A stretch of DNA of 64,000 bases from Mariannaea sp. PMI_226. Lineage: Eukaryota; Ascomycota; Sordariomycetes; Hypocreales; Nectriaceae. The translations under genes and the position numbers were made by a program. The DNA lies in assembly GCA_024336345.1 (NCBI GenBank), contig JANFOG010000004.1, positions 1,240,001 to 1,304,000 of the forward strand, written 5' to 3'. Of this stretch, positions 36,424 through 48,190 are shown piece after piece (position 1 is the stretch's first letter; the number at the start of each line of letters is the position of its first letter). The notes below the pieces were generated by a model that saw nothing but the letters and a program-made list of their open reading frames with translations, was not told the DNA's origin and ran no database searches.

Positions 36424-37034
36424 ATGGTACGAATAAAGGAGAGATATCTTTTGGTCAACATCATCTACCCGCCAGATCCTGTACGCGCTGCCAAAGAAAA
36501 CTTGCCCCAAAGCGTGCTTCAACGTCAACCAACCGTTGAGAGACTCACGCCGCAAGCTCTACTCAAGGGTATCAAGACAGAGGTCGCGTCATTATTTGGC
36601 GACTATGGATCTGGCGCACTGGCGACGAACTTGTCAGGTATGTGAAACAACTACTGAAAATTTTCTACGTTTCCCAGGGTCAATCAATGCTCATCATATG
36701 TGTAGTGAAATATCTATCTCTCGCTACTTCGACATTTATTCTTCGATGCTCGAGAGCTCACTATCAAATGGTCTGGTCGGCATTGACTTTTATGGACCAT
36801 GTTCCAGTGAACGATGGAAGGCAATGCATATTTCGAGTCACCCGCGTGAGCGGTACCATCCGTAAAGCTGAGGAAGAGGCAATCAGACAGGCCAAGAAAC
36901 TCATCCTCGCCGCCAAGGAAGAGGCAGGCGATGCCAAGTCCTTATTTTCTAATGCTCTGGAACCTCAAGAACAAATTTCACTGGACATTGGGGATGATTC
37001 AAGTGACGAAGACATGCTTGATGCAGATGGTTGA
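36424..37034 (+). CDS. pop5: RNase P/MRP protein subunit Pop5
   Basis: Pop5 is a small protein of RNase P and RNase MRP, used in tRNA 5' maturation and pre-rRNA cleavage in the nucleus. Two exons, 36424-36637 and 36706-37034 (68-nt intron), give 180 residues. The start MVRIKERYLLVNIIYP is the family signature. The conserved core continues LFGDYGSGALATNLSGVKYLS across the splice and then FILRCSRAHYQMVWSALTFM. RVTRVSGTIRKAEEEAIRQAK closes the domain. The last 40 residues are acidic (DDSSDEDMLD). Its stop codon is only 7 bp from the stop codon of the convergent GPN2 gene. Confidence 0.95.
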
Positions 37035-37041
37035 GCGGATA

Positions 37042-38226
37042 TCATTTCTTCTTTCTCACTACTTTAACCCCACTATCCGCTGGAATCGACATGTCGCCAA
37101 AGTCTGGGTCCATGACCGCGGGCATAGGCGGTAGTGGTTGTGATTCCTCCATCTGCCTGGCTTGCTCCTGCTGGAGGCGGGCCTGCTCTTCCTCTTCCTC
37201 GAGTTCCATCTTATCATAGCCTTCCTTTTGATCGATCCAGCGCTCCTGAATATCTTGCACCTCTAGCAAGGACGACTCATTTCGCATAGCCACTGCCCAT
37301 ACCGTATCGTTTGCACCTTCAGCTCCACCAAAAACATATCCGCCGGCTCGATCAATGACTCGGAGGATATGCATCATACTCTTCTTGTTCTCGACGGCCA
37401 GGACCTCGTAACGAACGAGGCCATAGCTATCAATCAAGTTTGCAATCGCCTCATTGAGCTTACCAAACTTTTCGCTCCGCAGTACGGGCGACTCGGCCTC
37501 GAGATAGGGCGTCAAATATGTCAAATCATCAACATCGGTGTAGTAATCGAGATTGAAGGGCAAATCTTCGTACGCCGATACTTTATCGATCTTGGAAAGG
37601 ATATTGACGTGTGGCATATCCATTTGAATCATGGCGCGGAGCGAAAGAAGGACGTTTGAGACGTAGAGGGATGGCTGCGTCAAGCAGAAGGAATCGGAGA
37701 GGTGGACGCAGACGAACTGGACTGGGTCAGCAATCAACAGATCTTGTTGAGATTGTAGAACAAAGAGAGACCAACTCTGAAACCAAGTTTCTGAAGTTTG
37801 TAAAAGATATTCCTGAGGGAGTTGTGATGTGTGTACAGCTCAACCTGCCCAGGGCAATCGAACAGAATATAGTCTTCTCCAAATTCCTTTAGTCCCTCTT
37901 CCAACCACTCAAAATTGTGCTCTAGCTCTTCCAGGGCGTATAAGATGCCTCCATTGGGGCCTAGCTTATCATCTCGCATGATGTCTTCGAGCTTGATTAA
38001 ATTTCGAATGTCGAGAGCGGCAGGGTAGTTTGTATGGTCATTGGCGGGATCGAGGTTCACGACGGAGCACGCGCGCCCAATGGCGCCCAGGAACTGGTGC
38101 ACTTTGCGAGTAGAGGGTCAGCGAAGGTGTGTATCAAGGGGATTTCGATATCGGGGACATACTGCCATCGCAATAAGTACTCTTGCCAGCGCCGGGGCTA
38201 CCGAGGATGAGTTGCGCGAAGGGCAT
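37042..38226 (-). CDS. gpn2: GPN-loop GTPase 2
   Basis: GPN2 is a GTPase involved in cytoplasmic assembly and nuclear import of RNA polymerase II and III. Three minus-strand exons, 38226-38163, 38101-37776 and 37716-37042, give 354 residues. The P-loop is GSPGAGKST (residues 9-17). The family-defining Gly-Pro-Asn loop is at residues 69-71 in KLGPNGGILYALE. DCPGQVELYTHH is the G3 region, and SKID the guanine-specifying motif. The second intron (37775-37717, 59 nt) uses an unusual GTTGGT donor; it is required to join GFR to FVCVHLSDSF. The C-terminus is a Glu/Gln-rich coiled coil ending VRKKK. It is divergent from NTE1 and nearly touches POP5. Confidence 0.95.
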
Positions 38227-38921
38227 CTGGGAAGTTCTCACGGCGGGTCGGATCAAGTGCACATGGTCTGGGTCGAGCTTGCGCTCTCAAAGATGGAATC
38301 GAACCCAGCGCAACCAGGGTGACGTCTCACGGTGGGTTGTCAATACTGGACGTACTAGACAGGGGCAATAACAGAATGTGACCAAGTTGCGTTGTTCAGA
38401 TTTGTCATCTAGGTAGTCAACAATCCCAAGTGCAAGTATGCAGCAGATCCTTAGGGTTGGTGACGGATAGCGATGGAGAGAGCCCCTCCACACCTAAAAA
38501 CCACCACGAGCCACATGGGCAAAGCCCAGGCAGTCTGCGATTGCAGGTCATGCTGTATGCAGTGGGTACGTAATACTTACTGTACTAAGGTAGGGAAGGT
38601 CCATGGAGGAGGGGCCCGGCGGCCAAACTTCGGATTTCAAGCTTTTGGTAGCAGCCAGGTTCGCAATCACAAGCTAAATAAATGAAAGCTTGCTAGTAGG
38701 CAGTAGCTAACTAATTAAAATGGGCCCAGTCAAAAAGCAGCCGCTCGGCACAGGCACGTTCGCAATTTTCTTGCTTCATATAAATCTTGCTGTACCCAAC
38801 CTCCCCTCTGTCTCTTGCTTTCCCTCCCCTCTTCCTCCTCTTCCTCTCCCCTCCTCCCTTCCCCCCTCGCGGGCCTTTCCATAATGCTACGCTATAATGC
38901 GCAGCAGCATCATCTCTTGCC
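38227..38921. promoter_or_regulatory. Divergent promoter region GPN2/NTE1 with CT tract
   Basis: 695 bp lie between divergent start codons. On the plus strand 38800-38876 is almost pure C/T, ending 46 nt before the NTE1 ATG; such tracts typically precede fungal transcription starts. Two upstream ATGs (38884 and 38897) follow the tract. Confidence 0.6.
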
Positions 38922-41900
38922 ATGGCATCTGACCCGTCAAATGCCGCCCAGGTGGCTAGCGTTGTCACCGAGAGCGTCTCCCGCGCCATGAGCACCGTCT
39001 CTGCAGAGATGAGCTCCCCTCCCGCTACTATGGCTACCCAAGCCTCGTCCAGCTGGCTTGGCTTCTTTGGGTGGCTTATCTGGTTCATATTCCATGTCGT
39101 CTCTACGATCCTGTACTGGGTCATCCGCATTGCGACGATTAATTTCCCCTCCTTTCTGTACACCTTGTTCTCTACAAGCTGGACAGTCACTATGAATGCT
39201 ACGACGCTGTATGCTTCCTGCATTACCCCCCACCTCCTCCGTTGTGCTGACTGGGGGTCTTAAGCATGCTCATCTTGGCCACCATCTTCTCGGCCGTGAG
39301 CTGGGTTGTCAGATATCGAATACTCAATATGTACTCGCGTCTTCCCCCCGAGCCGCAACGTAAAGAGCCAGAAATTGACCTCTTTCCCGATACTCATGAA
39401 GAGGGTGCCAAGTCTGGCCTATCTAGTTACCTGGATGAATTCCTGAGTGCCATCAAAATCTTCGGCTACCTGGAACGCCCAGTTTTCCACGAGTTGACCA
39501 GGAGCATGCAAACGAGGAAGCTCATCGCTGGCGAGACCATCAACCTCGAAGAAGAAAAGGGCTTTTGCATCGTTGTTGACGGATTGGTTGAAATCTTTGT
39601 CAAGTCAGGTCGGGGACGAGCAACTGCCACCTCCCCTCACGATCTCAATATGGACTCATCGGATGAAGATGATGCCGCTCCTGGCCAACAGGTTTATCAA
39701 CTTCTAACAGAAGTTCGGAACGGAGCACCCATGTCTTCCATCTTCTCCATTATGTCCCTCTTCACGGAAGGTATTAACCTATCTTCTAACGAAGAGACCC
39801 CACTTGTACCATCTGGGACAACAAAAGGCACTAAACATGCCAGTTTCGCCAGGAACGACATTAATCGGGTGCCCCCCAATGTCAATCTGTCTATGCCCAA
39901 CACGCCTCAAATGCCAGAGGTTGATGATAGTGAAACTGAGATGCACGACACGTTCGTCCACTCCAGTCCTGAGAACGGCCAGAGGACATCATCAAAGATT
40001 CCCCACATGTCACTTGATGGCATGGCTCCAGGCCGTGGCGAAAGGCCAGGCCTTCAGAGGAGAGCAACATCTGGGTCGGCTCATCCAGATATTATTGCTC
40101 GCGCCACTGTTGACACAACAATTGCCATCATTCCTGCAAGTGCCTTCAGACGCCTCATCAAGATATACCCGAAGGCAACCTCGCATATCGTTCACGTCAT
40201 CCTGTCTCGCTTCCAGAGAGTGACACTATCTCAGGCCTTCAATTACTTGGGCTTGACTGGCGAAGTCCTTCAGACGGAGAAGAATATGATCAAGTACACT
40301 ATGTGTCAACTTCCTAATATCCTGCGGGGCGATGCCCTCACCAGGCTCAAAGAGAAGTTCAGCCGTGAACGAGAGAGGATTGGCAACGACGACAGCTCTA
40401 AGGGGATTGCACTTCACAACGCAGCTGCTACCCGTCGGAGAAGCTCTAGCTCAACCCTTCGAAAGGAGGCAATGTTGCAATCAATGTCCAGTCAGCGAGC
40501 GACTTCATATGTCACAAGTACCATTGCATCCCCGCGTGAGCGTTCATCGCCTCATACACCAAGTCCTGGCGATTTGCTAGCCAACATTCAATTAGCTCGG
40601 GGAGTTGCTCGTGCTGACGGAAGGTTGCCGCTGTCAATGACAAGACAAGAAACGAATCCTCTGGATCATCGACTCAACAGCCCTTTTGATCCTACGAGGC
40701 ATGGTCGGGCTTCTCTCGATCCTCGGGAAAGCGTTGACGAAGACAACTTGTTCAGAGCCTCAATCTTGGAATGTATGTTCAAGACACTTGGCCTTGACAC
40801 CAGTGGCAGCGTCTCGAGGGACCCAGAATCAATTGAAGCCTCTCCGCGACTAGTATCCTGGGATCAAAGGCGATCTAAGGCACTCTTCACAGGCACCAAC
40901 GCAAATGCATTTGGATCCATGGGTCCATATGATGGTTCTGTGGACGGGGACACTGAGTCTCTGACCTCAAGTGGCATGGCCCTACACCCCCCTCCTAATG
41001 CGCAAGTTCTTGCTCATGATATGAGGGATGAGGTTGAGATTGTATTCTTCCCCAAAGGCTCTGTATTGGTTGAGCAGGGGGAGAGAAATCCTGGCCTCTA
41101 CTATGTGATTGATGGTTTCTTGGATATTGGGATTTCTGGAGAGGAAGACTCGCACAATATCATTCACACTACAGGACCTGGTTCATTCAGCCCGGCACCG
41201 ACATCTCCAATGTTGCCATTTCCCAATTTAGCCCATACTGATGCTCCTCATGATCAAGCTGAGACGCAGAAGAAGGACAAAGTTCATCGTCGAAGCGTTG
41301 CCCTTGTTAAGCCTGGAGGTTTAGCTGGGTATATTGGTTGTGTATCTTCATACCGGTCCTTGATAGATGTGGTTGCAAAGACTGATGTATATGTTGGTTT
41401 TCTACCTCGAGCTTCACTAGAACGCATCGTGGACCGATATCCTATCATTCTTCTCACAATGGCGAAGAGACTGACAAACATCTTGCCACGCCTGATCCTG
41501 CATATCGATTTTGCTCTGGAATGGGTTCAGGTCAATGCAGGGCAGGTGCTCTTCCATGAAGGGGACGAAAGCGAGGCCATCTACATCGTTCTTAATGGCC
41601 GCCTACGGTTGGTTCAGGATCGCAAGGATGGCGGGATGACATCGCGAGCCGAGTTTGGACAAGGCGACAGCGTGGGCGAACTGGAGGTGCTCACTGAAAG
41701 TGCTCGCCCTGGAACACTACATGCGATTCGAGACACTGAGTTGGTGAAATTCCCTCGTACTCTCTTCAACAGTCTGGCGCGAGAACATCCAAATATCACC
41801 ATTAAAATCTCCAAGATCATTGCATCTCGAATGAGGGCTGTGGTTGATGACTCGACCAATAGTTTCGGCAAAGATCCTACGCTCACGCCTACAATCAATA

Positions 41901-43711
41901 TGCGGAAGTCAACGATGAACCTTCGCACTGTTGCTGTCTTGCCCGTTACTACAGGCGTGCCTGTTGTGGAATTTGGCAATCGCCTCATGACCGCTCTCGC
42001 TCAGGTTGGCCCTGCGAATGGTTCAACTTGTCTGAACCATGCTGCAATTCTGAATCACTTGGGAAAGCATGCTTTCAATAAAATGGGAAAACTGAAGCTA
42101 TCTCAGTACCTTGCCGATCTTGAGGAGAAGTATGGTCTGGTAGTTTATGTTGCAGGTAAGCCTAATTTTCCTCTTCTTTGTGTGTTCGCGATACCATTTT
42201 CTATGATGAGAAAAACCCATGCCAGAGGCAACGCCGATGCTGGTTCATAATACTCTAATTTTTTCCTGATGATTACCCAATTACTACACCTTTTTTCCGA
42301 CGTTTTGAGGTTGAGTGTTGATGCTGACGCTCACTGCTCATTTATAGATACCAATGTCAACTCGCCATGGACACAGACTTGCATTACGCAAGCAGACAGC
42401 ATTCTCCTAGTGGGCCTTGCTGAAGGATCACCGGCCATTGGCGAATATGAGCGATTCATGCTGGGTATGAAGTCGACAGCAAGAAAAGTTCTCGTTCTGC
42501 TACATGCGGATCGGTATTCTCGACCTGGTCTGACCCGATCTTGGCTCCAGAACCGCATGTGGATCAACGGCGGTCACTATCATATCCAGATGGCCTTCAG
42601 AACCAATGAGGTGCCAGTGCACCCTCCTTCTAAGAAGCTGGGACAAGCACTGAAGGAACGAGTTCAAGTCTTGCAGGCAGAGATTCAGAAGTACACGTCA
42701 AGAAAAGTACACCATACGCCATACTACTCGCCAGAAACTCCATTCAAGAGCGATTTCCATCGCCTGGCACGTCGGCTCTGTGGAAAGTCCATAGGTCTAG
42801 TGCTTGGTGGAGGTGGAGCACGAGGTCTTACGCAGATCGGTATCATCCGGGCTATAGAGGAAGCTGGTATTCCCATTGATTTAATCGGTGGAACATCTAT
42901 CGGCGCCTTTGTCGGAGCTCTATATGCCCGACACGCAGATGTGGTGCCTATGTTCGGCTTTGCCAAAAAGTTTGCGGGACGCATGGCCAGTCTCTGGCGA
43001 TTTGCGCTAGACTTGACATATCCATCCGCATCGTATACCACTGGGCACGAGTTCAACCGTGGCATTTTCAAGACGTTTGGTGACACTCAGATGGAGGATT
43101 TCTGGCTCGAGTATTACTGCAATACAACCAACATCAGCAAGAGCCGGGCTGAATTCCACACAAGTGGATACGCCTGGCGGTATATCCGTGCATCCATGTC
43201 CTTGGCTGGGTTGCTTCCCCCGCTGTGTGACGAAGGTAGCATGCTGCTTGACGGTGGTTATGTAGACAACCTTACTGTGTCTCACATGAAAGGACTAGGA
43301 GTCGACGTCATCTTCGCTGTTGATGTCGGTGCGCTCGATGATGACACACCTCAAACATATGGTGACTCCCTTTCGGGTGCTTGGGCATTCTTCAACCGCT
43401 GGAATCCGTTCTCATCGCATCCCAACCCTCCAACGCTGGCTGAAATTCAGGCCAGACTGGCATATGTTTCCAGTGTTGATGCTTTAGAGCGAGCCAAGAC
43501 GATGGCCGGATGCATCTACATGCGACCACCCATCGATGACTACGGTACGCTGGATTTCCATAAGTTTGACGAGTTATATCAACTTGGATACCAGTATGGA
43601 AAGGAGTTTCTCCAAACCATGCGGGATCAGGGAGCTCTTCCCTTGGTAGAAGAGGCCGAGGCTAAGCGAGCATTGCATCGGACTAAGGCTCCTCGCAGGG
43701 CCAGTATATGA
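38922..43711 (+). CDS. nte1: Lysophospholipase Nte1 (patatin, cyclic-nucleotide-binding-like)
   Basis: Nte1 is the ER-membrane phospholipase B/lysophospholipase that deacylates phosphatidylcholine to glycerophosphocholine. Three exons, 38922-39208, 39265-42155 and 42348-43711, give 1513 residues, the usual fungal length. Two membrane segments lie near residues 45-75 and 97-112, and the block [23 protein letters not shown] is highly typical. Three cyclic-nucleotide-binding-like domains follow (starting near residues 150, 690 and 855), split by a long low-complexity insert. The C-terminal patatin domain has GGGGARGL, the nucleophile Ser1243 in GTSIG and Asp1361 in DGG, forming the Ser-Asp dyad. 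The second intron is long for this window (192 nt). It is divergent from GPN2. Confidence 0.97.
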
Positions 43712-44508
43712 AGCGCCAGGAAATTAACTTGATTATTTGAAGAATTGGTAGATTATATTCAGATAGACGAGCGAAGCCACAGTGGTTTTATGACGCCTAT
43801 GACAAGAAGCGATAATTATAGTGATGTTTTTCTTACTACCACCACTACTGCTGCTGCTGCTGCTATTTACTCTCCAAGTGTGACATTGGGAACTAAACGA
43901 AGTATTTGGGTTTCAGGTGATCTGATACTGCGTGACAAGGAAGACGTCAACAGTGACATCACACCAGAATCTGGCACACCAGATCAGCCCCCCCGCGACG
44001 AATGAGATGCCGATGCGATGTTTGAAATGTCTCACCAATCGCTTGACTAGGGGTCATTTGCACTCACTGTGCTGGTAAAGCTGAGCTATAACACTGTAAG
44101 CTGCGTACCTACATCACCCTGGTCTTCTTCTTGGGGGGTTATTATAGGCTCGGAGACGAGTGAGGATGGCTTTCGGGACAAAAGGAGCTGATCAGTCATT
44201 GTTGCCACCCCTGCAAAAAGAGATGATGAATGCTGCCTACTCATGAATGGCAGTGATGTGTCTCATTTCAACTGGCCTGTTGCTCAACTGACGTCGAATA
44301 GGCGACACATGTCGAGGTGGTGTTGTTCATGATGGAATACCCTTTTCGTATCGATCAAAAGGCTTCTAAAGAAACACACTGTTCAACAAGGTGATTTCAT
44401 CTCTACATAACATATGTTTTCATCTCTTCCAACAAACAAGTTATTCAAATCGATCTTGAAGAAGAAGAAAAAAGAGAAGGGTCAACTTGCAGCATTTCAA
44501 ATTTCGAG
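43712..44508. other. Intergenic region after NTE1
   Basis: The nearest 300 bp are probably NTE1 3' untranslated sequence and include a CTG/TGC trinucleotide run at 43848-43864. The 86-codon frame starting at 43745 has no domain and spans this repeat, so I do not call it. Confidence 0.45.
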
Positions 44509-44901
44509 ATGGCTAGACATCATACTGCATTCGCGCCTCACTCCCGAAAGCTGGCTCACTCTTCACACAGTCATCGTCAGCGCCACACCCACAACCATCA
44601 TTCCGACACTGCCTCGAAAGCCCGAGAGAAAGACTCTCGGAAGGGTTCCGAGAGAGAGTCCAACTTCGACTGGACTGATGGTATCCTGCTCGCGCTCCTC
44701 GGAACGCTGACGCTGATAGACCACGACCTCAAGAGATCAAGTCGGCGGACCGTGGGGGACGGGGATAAGGACTCGCGCAAAAAGGGAAGACAAAGGAGTG
44801 ATGTCGTCGACTCGGACGGCGGTGTTGACGAACGATATTATGAATATGGACCAAAGCCGGGGAGTCGAGAGCAGATACGGACTAGACGAAGCACGGCATG
44901 A
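44509..44901 (+). CDS. Small His-rich hypothetical protein
   Basis: An intronless frame of 130 residues. Residues 1-36 are rich in His, Ser and Arg (SHSHRQRHTHNHH). A single short hydrophobic segment follows in FDWTDGILLALLGTLTLIDHD (about 54-73). The rest is highly charged (KDSRKKGRQR, ERYYEYGPKPG). I recognise no family. A competing frame begins at 44414 in another phase and is of similar length, so coding status is uncertain. It lies between NTE1 and the decarboxylase. The ordered change from basic to hydrophobic to charged blocks is the only argument in favour. Confidence 0.35.
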   Translation: MARHHTAFAPHSRKLAHSSHSHRQRHTHNHHSDTASKAREKDSRKGSERESNFDWTDGILLALLGTLTLIDHDLKRSSRRTVGDGDKDSRKKGRQRSDVVDSDGGVDERYYEYGPKPGSREQIRTRRSTA

Positions 44902-45239
44902 ACCTGTAAGATAGGGTATCATAACGAAATGCTATTTTTTCAACCACCTGCAAGATACAATGGGAGAAAGCTGACATCTAGTGATGAACCATGGTGATGG
45001 GTGATTTGCTCTATGGAATGATAATCAGAAGCTAGTACAATACTCCGTTGTCTAATAATAAAATCGCTTTCACGCCCCTAGTTTTCCGCCTTTTTGGACA
45101 TGTCAAAGGCGAAAACGGGTCAACACATAATATCTCTCGTCAAGTGCCGTGTCGTGCCGTGCCATGTCATGTCTATGATATTCGGCCGAATCCTGGCCCT
45201 TTATAATCGTTTTGTTCGAAGAAAAAACAATCTCTCCTT
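44902..45239. other. Intergenic region before the decarboxylase stop
   Basis: No gene. A run of degenerate 5-bp units (GTGCC, GTGTC, ATGTC) lies at about 45144-45173. The right end is the 3' untranslated region of the minus-strand decarboxylase. Confidence 0.45.
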
Positions 45240-46912
45240 CTAAGAGGATTTGGTCAAGTCAGCCTCGGTCTTCTCAGCCACCAAATCGAACAATCGCTGC
45301 ACATGCTCCTCCCTCACACGCTCAACGCCAGTGCACACGCGGATCGCAAACTTGCCGTTGACGATGGTGCTAGTCAGGTAGAACTCGCCCTCCGCGTTGA
45401 CCTCCTCGTACAGCTTCTCCGTCCGCTGGTTGATCTCCTCCTCGCTGGCGCCCTGCACCCGGAACGTGACCAGGCCGAAGCGGGCAGGTGTGAAGATGGA
45501 GAAGAGGTCGGACCGGCTGGCCAGCTTGGCCTCGAGGCTCTCGCCGAGGGACACGCCGTTGCGGATGTGGGACTGCAGGCCGCGGATGCCGTAGCTGCGC
45601 ATCACGAACCAGAGCTTGAGCGAGCGGAAACGGCGGCCCAGGGGGATCTGCCAGTCGCGGTAGTCGGTGACCAGCTCGTTGTCGCTGAACTGGTTGCGCA
45701 GGTAGGGAGGCTTGATGCTCAGGGCTTCGATGAGCCAGGCGCGGCTGCGCACCCACACGGCGGAGCAATCAAAGGTCGTCAACATCCACTTGTGCGGGTT
45801 GAAGTTGAAGGAGTGGAAGTGCGCAAATGGCACGGCCAGCGGCTGGTTCTCCTCCAGGAGCAGGGCAGAACCGGCGTAGGCGGCATCGACATGGACCCAG
45901 ATGTCCTGGGCCGTCCCGGCTGTGGGGATGAGCGCCTCCGCGATGCCAGCGAAGTCGTCCACGGCGCACACATCAGTCGTGCCGAGCGTGGCAGTCAGGT
46001 AGAAGGGCTCGAGGCCGCGGTCGCGGAGCTCCTTGACCGTCTTGGCCACGGCGGCGCCCGTCAGCGAGAAGCCGTCCTCCTCGGCAACGGGGATGGCAAA
46101 GAAGCGCACACCAAGGATCTGGGCGGCCTTCTTGGTGCTCGAGTGCGAGCCGGCGCTGCCCAGGGCCACGAGCTTGCTGCGGTGCTCCCAGAGGGCGTCC
46201 TCCTTCTCCTGGCTGTCGGCGGGCAGGTGGGCGGTGGCGGCATTCAGGTACTTGTCCCGGGCGGCGCACATGACGGTGAGGATGGCCTCGCTGGCGCTCC
46301 CGTGTAGCACACCTCCGCCATGAGTGCTGCCGCCGCTCAGGTAGCACTCGGGCAGGGCGAGCGCCTGAGCGAGCCAGTCGAGGACGACCGTCTCCAGCTC
46401 GGTGACGGCGGGGCTGCAGATCCAGTTGAAGTGGGCTCCGTTGAAGGTGTTTGAGTACATCTCAGCCAGGGCGGCCGGGTAGCTGCTGGAGCAAGGGAAG
46501 AAGGCCATGAAGCGAGGGCTGGCCCAGTGCGTGATGCCGGGCAGGATCTTGGACTCGACATCGGCGTGGATGTCAGCCCATGGCTCTGGGTCCAAGGGGG
46601 CGGTTGAGGGCAGAAGAGGCCTCAGGTAGCCCGGCTTCACGTCAGAGACGACTCGATTAGAAGCGACATTGTCATAGTATTTGGTGACTAAGAAAGAGTT
46701 GTTAGATTTGTTTGGGAGTTTAAGACATGTCTCACTTCTGCAGACGTTTGATGTGTCCACCACCGGCCGGCTTTTTTCGCATCCCTCCAATAAGGTGGCG
46801 ATTTGTCTCTCCCCATCCTTTGGGTTGGTGGTGGTGCCACGGGAGTTTGAGAGATTGACTTACTCTCATCAATTGCAGTCTTTGCTGCCTCGCGAAACTC
46901 TTGGGAGTCCAT
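45240..46912 (-). CDS. Aromatic-L-amino-acid decarboxylase (PLP, group II)
   Basis: This is a pyridoxal-phosphate group II decarboxylase of the DOPA/tryptophan/tyrosine decarboxylase type, which would turn an aromatic amino acid into its amine. Two minus-strand exons, 46912-46864 and 46687-45240 (intron 176 nt), give 498 residues, the usual length. The splice joins MDSQEFREAAKTAIDE to ITKYYDNVASNRVVSDVKPG, the family start. PLP motifs are LSGGSTHGGG, VDAAYAGS (Asp284) and NPHKWMLTTFDCSAVW with Schiff-base Lys316. Which substrate it prefers cannot be read from the sequence. The coding region is markedly GC-rich and GC3-biased compared with its neighbours, which also produces a long chance frame on the other strand. 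No biosynthetic cluster surrounds it. Confidence 0.93.
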
Positions 46913-48190
46913 TATGTTTGGCTAAGAAATGAATTGCTGTTTAATCTTGTATGTCTGTCTGCCCGCCTCAGATGCGTTTTTACTAAGAAAGCGGGTTGCC
47001 ACGGCCGGCTTTATAATTTTTTTTTCTCTCCTAACGTCGGAAGTGGGAGGTGAATCTCCATCCCCATCTTACATCTCGCCCACACACACACCACAACCCA
47101 CTATCCAAAAGCAGGTAAGCATTTCGCATTTCTGTGTTTTCCTTTTCTGTTCCCAACTTCCATTTGGATATATATATATCAAATTCGCTTTGAGTAGCCG
47201 CATGTTTGCAGTTGGATAATTAGTTGGACAACCAGGTGCGTAGGTTTTGACTTTACAGCAACTGCGCAATAAATCCAGTATTGGAGTTCCGAGCCTTTGT
47301 CATAAGTTGGTACTAGTCGTTAACTTATGTATAGATAAGATGCTAAGATCGACTAGAAGACTTCTAGCGTTCCGCATTTCCGAATTCCGGGTTCCGATCC
47401 GTCATTGGCGGGCGGCCTTGTCTCAACACATGTCAGATAAACCACCGCCCACTTTAACAAGGCAATACTAAATGAATCGACTGGTAAGATATACTTAGTC
47501 CAGTGATCTGTATTATATTAACTAACGGAATATGGATTATGGAGTAAATTGTGAGTTAGCCGATCTTGCAGCTTAATACTCGCCAGACGTTGAAGTGCTT
47601 GGATTGCTCTCGCACTTCGATGACATGCATTTGTAATCATTTTGCTGAGCCTTTAGTCACAACTCAAGTCCAATGCAATTGCAATTGAATCAAGGTAAAC
47701 TGGGAAGCCAAGAGCAAGATGAACTTGTAAGATTGATCATATAATCGAATAGTATTATTTTGTTTCCCTCACTTTGTCCTATTACTAATTGCTCCCTCCT
47801 CCAAACCATGCCAATTCGTTTTTGTCTATATCCGTACCGCTTCTATTCACGGCCTGTGCAAATCCACTCCAACAACAAAGAAATGGGATCATCATGAGAA
47901 TCGTAAGAAATAAAGAATAGAAATGCCAAAAAAAAAATGAGTGTAGTGTCATCAATCCCCAAACTCCTTGCGTCAATGCACTAAGAAATAGAATCGCCTC
48001 GCTCCTTTTCAGACTCCTTTTGTTTTTTTTCTCCAACTCATGCTCCAAATCTATAAACTTCTGCGCTATTATCCCATTATGATTTATTACATATTATCGT
48101 GTAGAGCCCGCATAAGGTCTGCAGGCTCATTTTGTCGAGTGGTTTGTTTTTGTTGAATTTTTTTTTCTTGTTTTTTTCTTTTGGGTTTGA
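46913..48190. other. Intergenic region decarboxylase/arrestin-like
   Basis: No convincing gene. The first few hundred bases are the decarboxylase promoter. The right half is AT-rich and includes the probable 3' untranslated region of the arrestin-like gene. An 87-codon minus-strand frame at 47785-48048 is discussed among rejected items. Confidence 0.45.

Noticed and set aside
43745..44005. 86-codon frame after NTE1
   Set aside because: It spans a trinucleotide repeat giving a Thr/Ala run and falls in the expected NTE1 3' untranslated region.
45303..46307. 334-codon plus-strand frame opposite the decarboxylase
   Set aside because: Its translation is Ala/Gly/Arg/Val-rich without a domain; it is a shadow of the GC-rich codon positions on the other strand.
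47785..48048. 87-codon minus-strand frame with a hydrophobic segment
   Set aside because: It lies in the AT-rich 3' region of the arrestin-like gene, has no recognisable family, and its hydrophobic part comes from T-rich codons.
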